Below, in pieces: positions 61,117-64,000 of a stretch of DNA of 64,000 nucleotides. The notes beneath the pieces are model-generated. The model was not told where the DNA came from and did not search any database. It worked only from the letters and a program-made list of their open reading frames with translations. The first letter of the stretch is position 1; each line of letters begins with the position of its first letter. Both the position numbers and the translations under genes were made by a program. The DNA is from Puffinus mauretanicus (taxonomy: Eukaryota; Chordata; Aves; Procellariiformes; Procellariidae). The stretch covers positions 3,472,001-3,536,000 of the forward strand of contig JAJKFH010001094.1 of assembly GCA_023333565.1 (NCBI GenBank). Reading direction: 5' to 3'.

Positions 61117-64000
61117 AAAAATTTGTTCTTTCAGTTTTGCAGCAATCTGACACAGAGCTCTTTCCACCCAAATTTGTGCTTGTGCCTTATCGTTTTGCAT
61201 GTGATAACGCTCGGCGTGCCCAGCTTACTTCTTCCTCTCCTCCCTGAGAGAATCTATTGAGCTGATACGAAGGTAGGAAAAATGTATCTCAGGAAGAGGC
61301 TGGCAAAGATCCATGGAAGGTGAGATAGCTGTGTAAATGTATGACTGCTACCTGGAGGCAAAGAAGAAAGCCACATTCAGCCTATGAGGTGTCACAAATG
61401 TAGCTGTTAGACACTCATATGCCTCTCCTGGTTATCACTAGAAAGTATCTGATTGTGTTGGAATCGAAATTTCATCCACTGACTTTTAGATTTAGGAAAG
61501 ACTGTTCCATCAATACTTGTTAAACCATAATCTGGATGTCCAATTATTTCTTAAGCCAAGCATTTAGAGAAGTTTTGTTCTTCAGAGCAGAATAAACGCT
61601 GTGAAATACTGTTTGTGATAGCGCCTGGACTAAGCACCCAGTTTTTGTGCACCAGTCATTAATATCATAATACTCAGTCCCTCTGTTGTCCCTGTGCCAC
61701 AAATTTCTCTTCCCTAAGGTCTTTTATTAAATCTGAATTTCTGCCTTCTCCCTCCCTGCTTGATAGAAGATAGCTGCCTGAATTGCAGACCACAGGATTC
61801 ACCTCCCCATAGGTGTCACTGCTAATGTTTTCAGTGGAAGATTTGCCTAATGCATGTGCAAGCTGCATTGGGACCCACGCTGCTGATGTGGTATACCTTA
61901 AGCCCAGTTGTCAAACGGTAATAGTCGGAAACATGGGCTGTTGTGATGTATTGTGACCTGGGATACACTCTCTTAAGGAGCTGAAGGGCTGGAAATGTAA
62001 TTGGGCATATGAGTTTATGTAGCAGCCTTGTCATAGTCTTGAGAGGTCTGCCTGGCTTTTCAGATGTATTTTAAAGAATAGAGCAAAGCTTTCTCTAGTT
62101 AGAAGAATAACCGTTCCCCTTGCAGTGGGGAGTGAAGGATTTCAGATGTTCGAAGTCAAAAGGACATTTGGGTTTCCTGCATTCCAACAGTAAAAGGGAG
62201 GCTGTGAAGCACTGTGGGACATCACCAAGTTTTTCCTGATAAAGAAACTCCACTTGAGGTCCCTTGTTCACAAAGATCAGTGTTATTTGCACAGCATCAA
62301 AATTGAGTTAGTCCACTGCAGTGAGACAAGAGCAGACTGTACTATAAGGGTGTCTTCCTCTACAAGTCGTAGAAATAACACTGGCTGGGATAATAGAGGC
62401 TGCCAATGTTTAGAAGTACTGTATTTCAGATCTGTGTTCACTGCATTGCCCAGGCTTTTAGTTTTCCTGTAATTACCCACACAACATTTGGCAACCAAAC
62501 TGTTCATTTAAATGCTTATTCTGTATATTTTAAAGGTTCTGTTTTCTTTTTAACAAATATTTTCTTTTTAAATTCCAAATAAAAACATGCAGTGATGCTT
62601 AAAATAGATTTAAAGAAACAACAGTCAAGAGAAGTCTGTCCTGGAGGTGGTTCAAGATACAAGTTGGAGATCTTTCCAGTCTTTTCTCTGCACTGAGAGA
62701 AGTGAAGTTTGCAGATGTTGTCTTGCCTGATCTAGCTGCTGTTTTTCTGCTAACATGGAATTCAGGTACGAGGGTTAAAAGAAGTGAAACAACAACCCAA
62801 ACCAAAAAGGGTAAAAATTGTGCTGTAAAGTTCAGAATGATCTAGAGATTGCAATGTGGAGGAAATTTGAGTCGGTACCACAAGACAAATGGCAGATTCA
62901 TTTTGTCAAGAATCAGGTATTAATTATCAAATTCATTTAAGGTTGTGCAATCAAAGCCTTATGCTTGTTTTCCTGACTACTCACATGTGTATGCCGTGTG
63001 ACAAAAAGGCACTGCATTCAGGTTGTCAGTGAATGTTGAATGTTAGTGAATGTCTCTGTTATTACTGAGACAATGAAAATCATGAGTCATATGATAGATA
63101 CAAATACATCAAACATTTTGTAAACAATCAGGAGAGCCAGTGATTGTACTCCTAAGTGAGAAAACATGAGTAGCAGATACTAGTATGTAAAACCCGAGTC
63201 TCACAACTTGGGTACATAAACGTGCTTGGTATACAAAATTTCGGTGTCAAATGGAAGTATGTTGTAAGCTTCAAGACAACTATGTTGGCTGTTTGGGCTC
63301 ACCTATCCACTGTATATAATTCAGTGCCACTTGGGCCTTACCTGAGGGGTGTGTGGAATATTGCAAACCTAGTCAGAGTTGGGATCGTGGCCTCAGATTT
63401 ACCAAGGCCAGTTGGGTGTATAGCCATTGCAAAGACTTACCTGAAAAGGAGCTGGCTTACCTCTTGCGCTTATGTTTTGCACATTGAATTCTCTTCTGGG
63501 TGAAAAACAAAGTAATATGGTTGTGTTAGTGGAGACAGGCATAATTCCTGGTGTGAATCCATCAGAGAATTTTTAATGTGGGTTATTCATTCATGTGCAG
63601 CCTTCCCCCTAACTGAGAAGCAACTCTTTGTCTATAATCTGTTCAAGTACAGTTTCATGTATGTTTTCACTTGTGGTATTCATGTTTATGGCAGATTTGA
63701 GGTGTTCTGATGTGACAGATGGGTTTACAAAAATAAAGAAGATTCTTGCCTTTTTGCAAAGACAGTGATTCAGAGCTGCTTCAGGGCTACACTCGAGATG
63801 AATATTTGCCTTTAATCTGCATGCATGATATCTGTTGACGTTAGTGCATATCTGATGCAAAGACTGAGGGCAGATGTATCAATATGCCAAATGTTCGTAA
63901 TTGCCCTGTCCAGACAATTGATTTTTTTTTAAGTATGGCAAATGAACTGAATAATAAATTAAAAATATCAAATAGGAAAGAAAAAAAACCTGTTCAGATT
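61117..64000. other. Non-coding DNA, no gene recognised
   Basis: AT-rich sequence with T and A runs (for example near 63,921-63,931). No exon, RNA gene or repeat family is recognised. The right edge of the window shows nothing special. Confidence 0.55.

Noticed and set aside
1..64000. CRISPR arrays, operons, rRNA, tRNA or defence systems
   Set aside because: The repeats and composition are those of a bird genome. No regularly spaced repeats, ribosomal sequence or tRNA A/B-box pattern were seen.

Overview
The window looks like part of a bird chromosome and contains almost no protein-coding sequence. The organism call rests on the repeats. There is a 5'-truncated CR1 LINE ending in the avian-type tandem ATTCTATG octamer, with several older CR1 remnants. 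There are two solo LTRs that I recognise from memory as a family common in neoavian genomes (ERVL-like, 5-bp target duplications), and a few ancient MIR-type SINE fragments. Repeat density is low, and I see no Alu, B1 or L1. I cannot tell which bird order it is.

Layout. Positions 1-25,300 are AT-rich, non-coding DNA. They contain a perfect 24-bp tandem duplication (6.5 kb), two MIR-like pieces facing right (9.55 and 23.9 kb), one facing left (14.8 kb), a solo LTR with intact target duplications (13,920-14,518) and the last bases of a CR1 tail (21.04 kb). Positions about 25,480-26,540 are a strong CpG island. Inside it is a candidate first coding exon on the + strand: ATG at 26,131, ten codons, then a CAG|GTACGA splice donor at 26,161. 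I do not recognise the gene. If the exon is real, the remaining 38 kb would be its first intron or the start of it, because I found no second exon.

Positions 26,540-64,000 are AT-rich, intron- or intergenic-like DNA. They hold two old CR1 3' fragments on the - strand (39.1 and 39.85 kb), and a much longer ancient CR1 on the - strand (44,215 to about 46,010) split by the second solo LTR (44,437-44,935). A possible hAT-type MITE lies at 52.4 kb and the younger CR1 copy at 57,575-57,984. Several blocks between repeats have the texture of conserved non-coding elements. These include a perfect RFX X-box (48,548-48,561) and a 14-bp TAATTA-centred palindrome (58,753-58,766).

There is no operon, CRISPR array, rRNA, recognisable tRNA or multi-gene system. 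The short open frames across the window look like chance frames, apart from those inside CR1 copies. I found no undescribed biological system. The most informative features are the CpG-island promoter with its candidate exon, the dated nesting of an LTR in an ancient CR1, and the candidate regulatory blocks.
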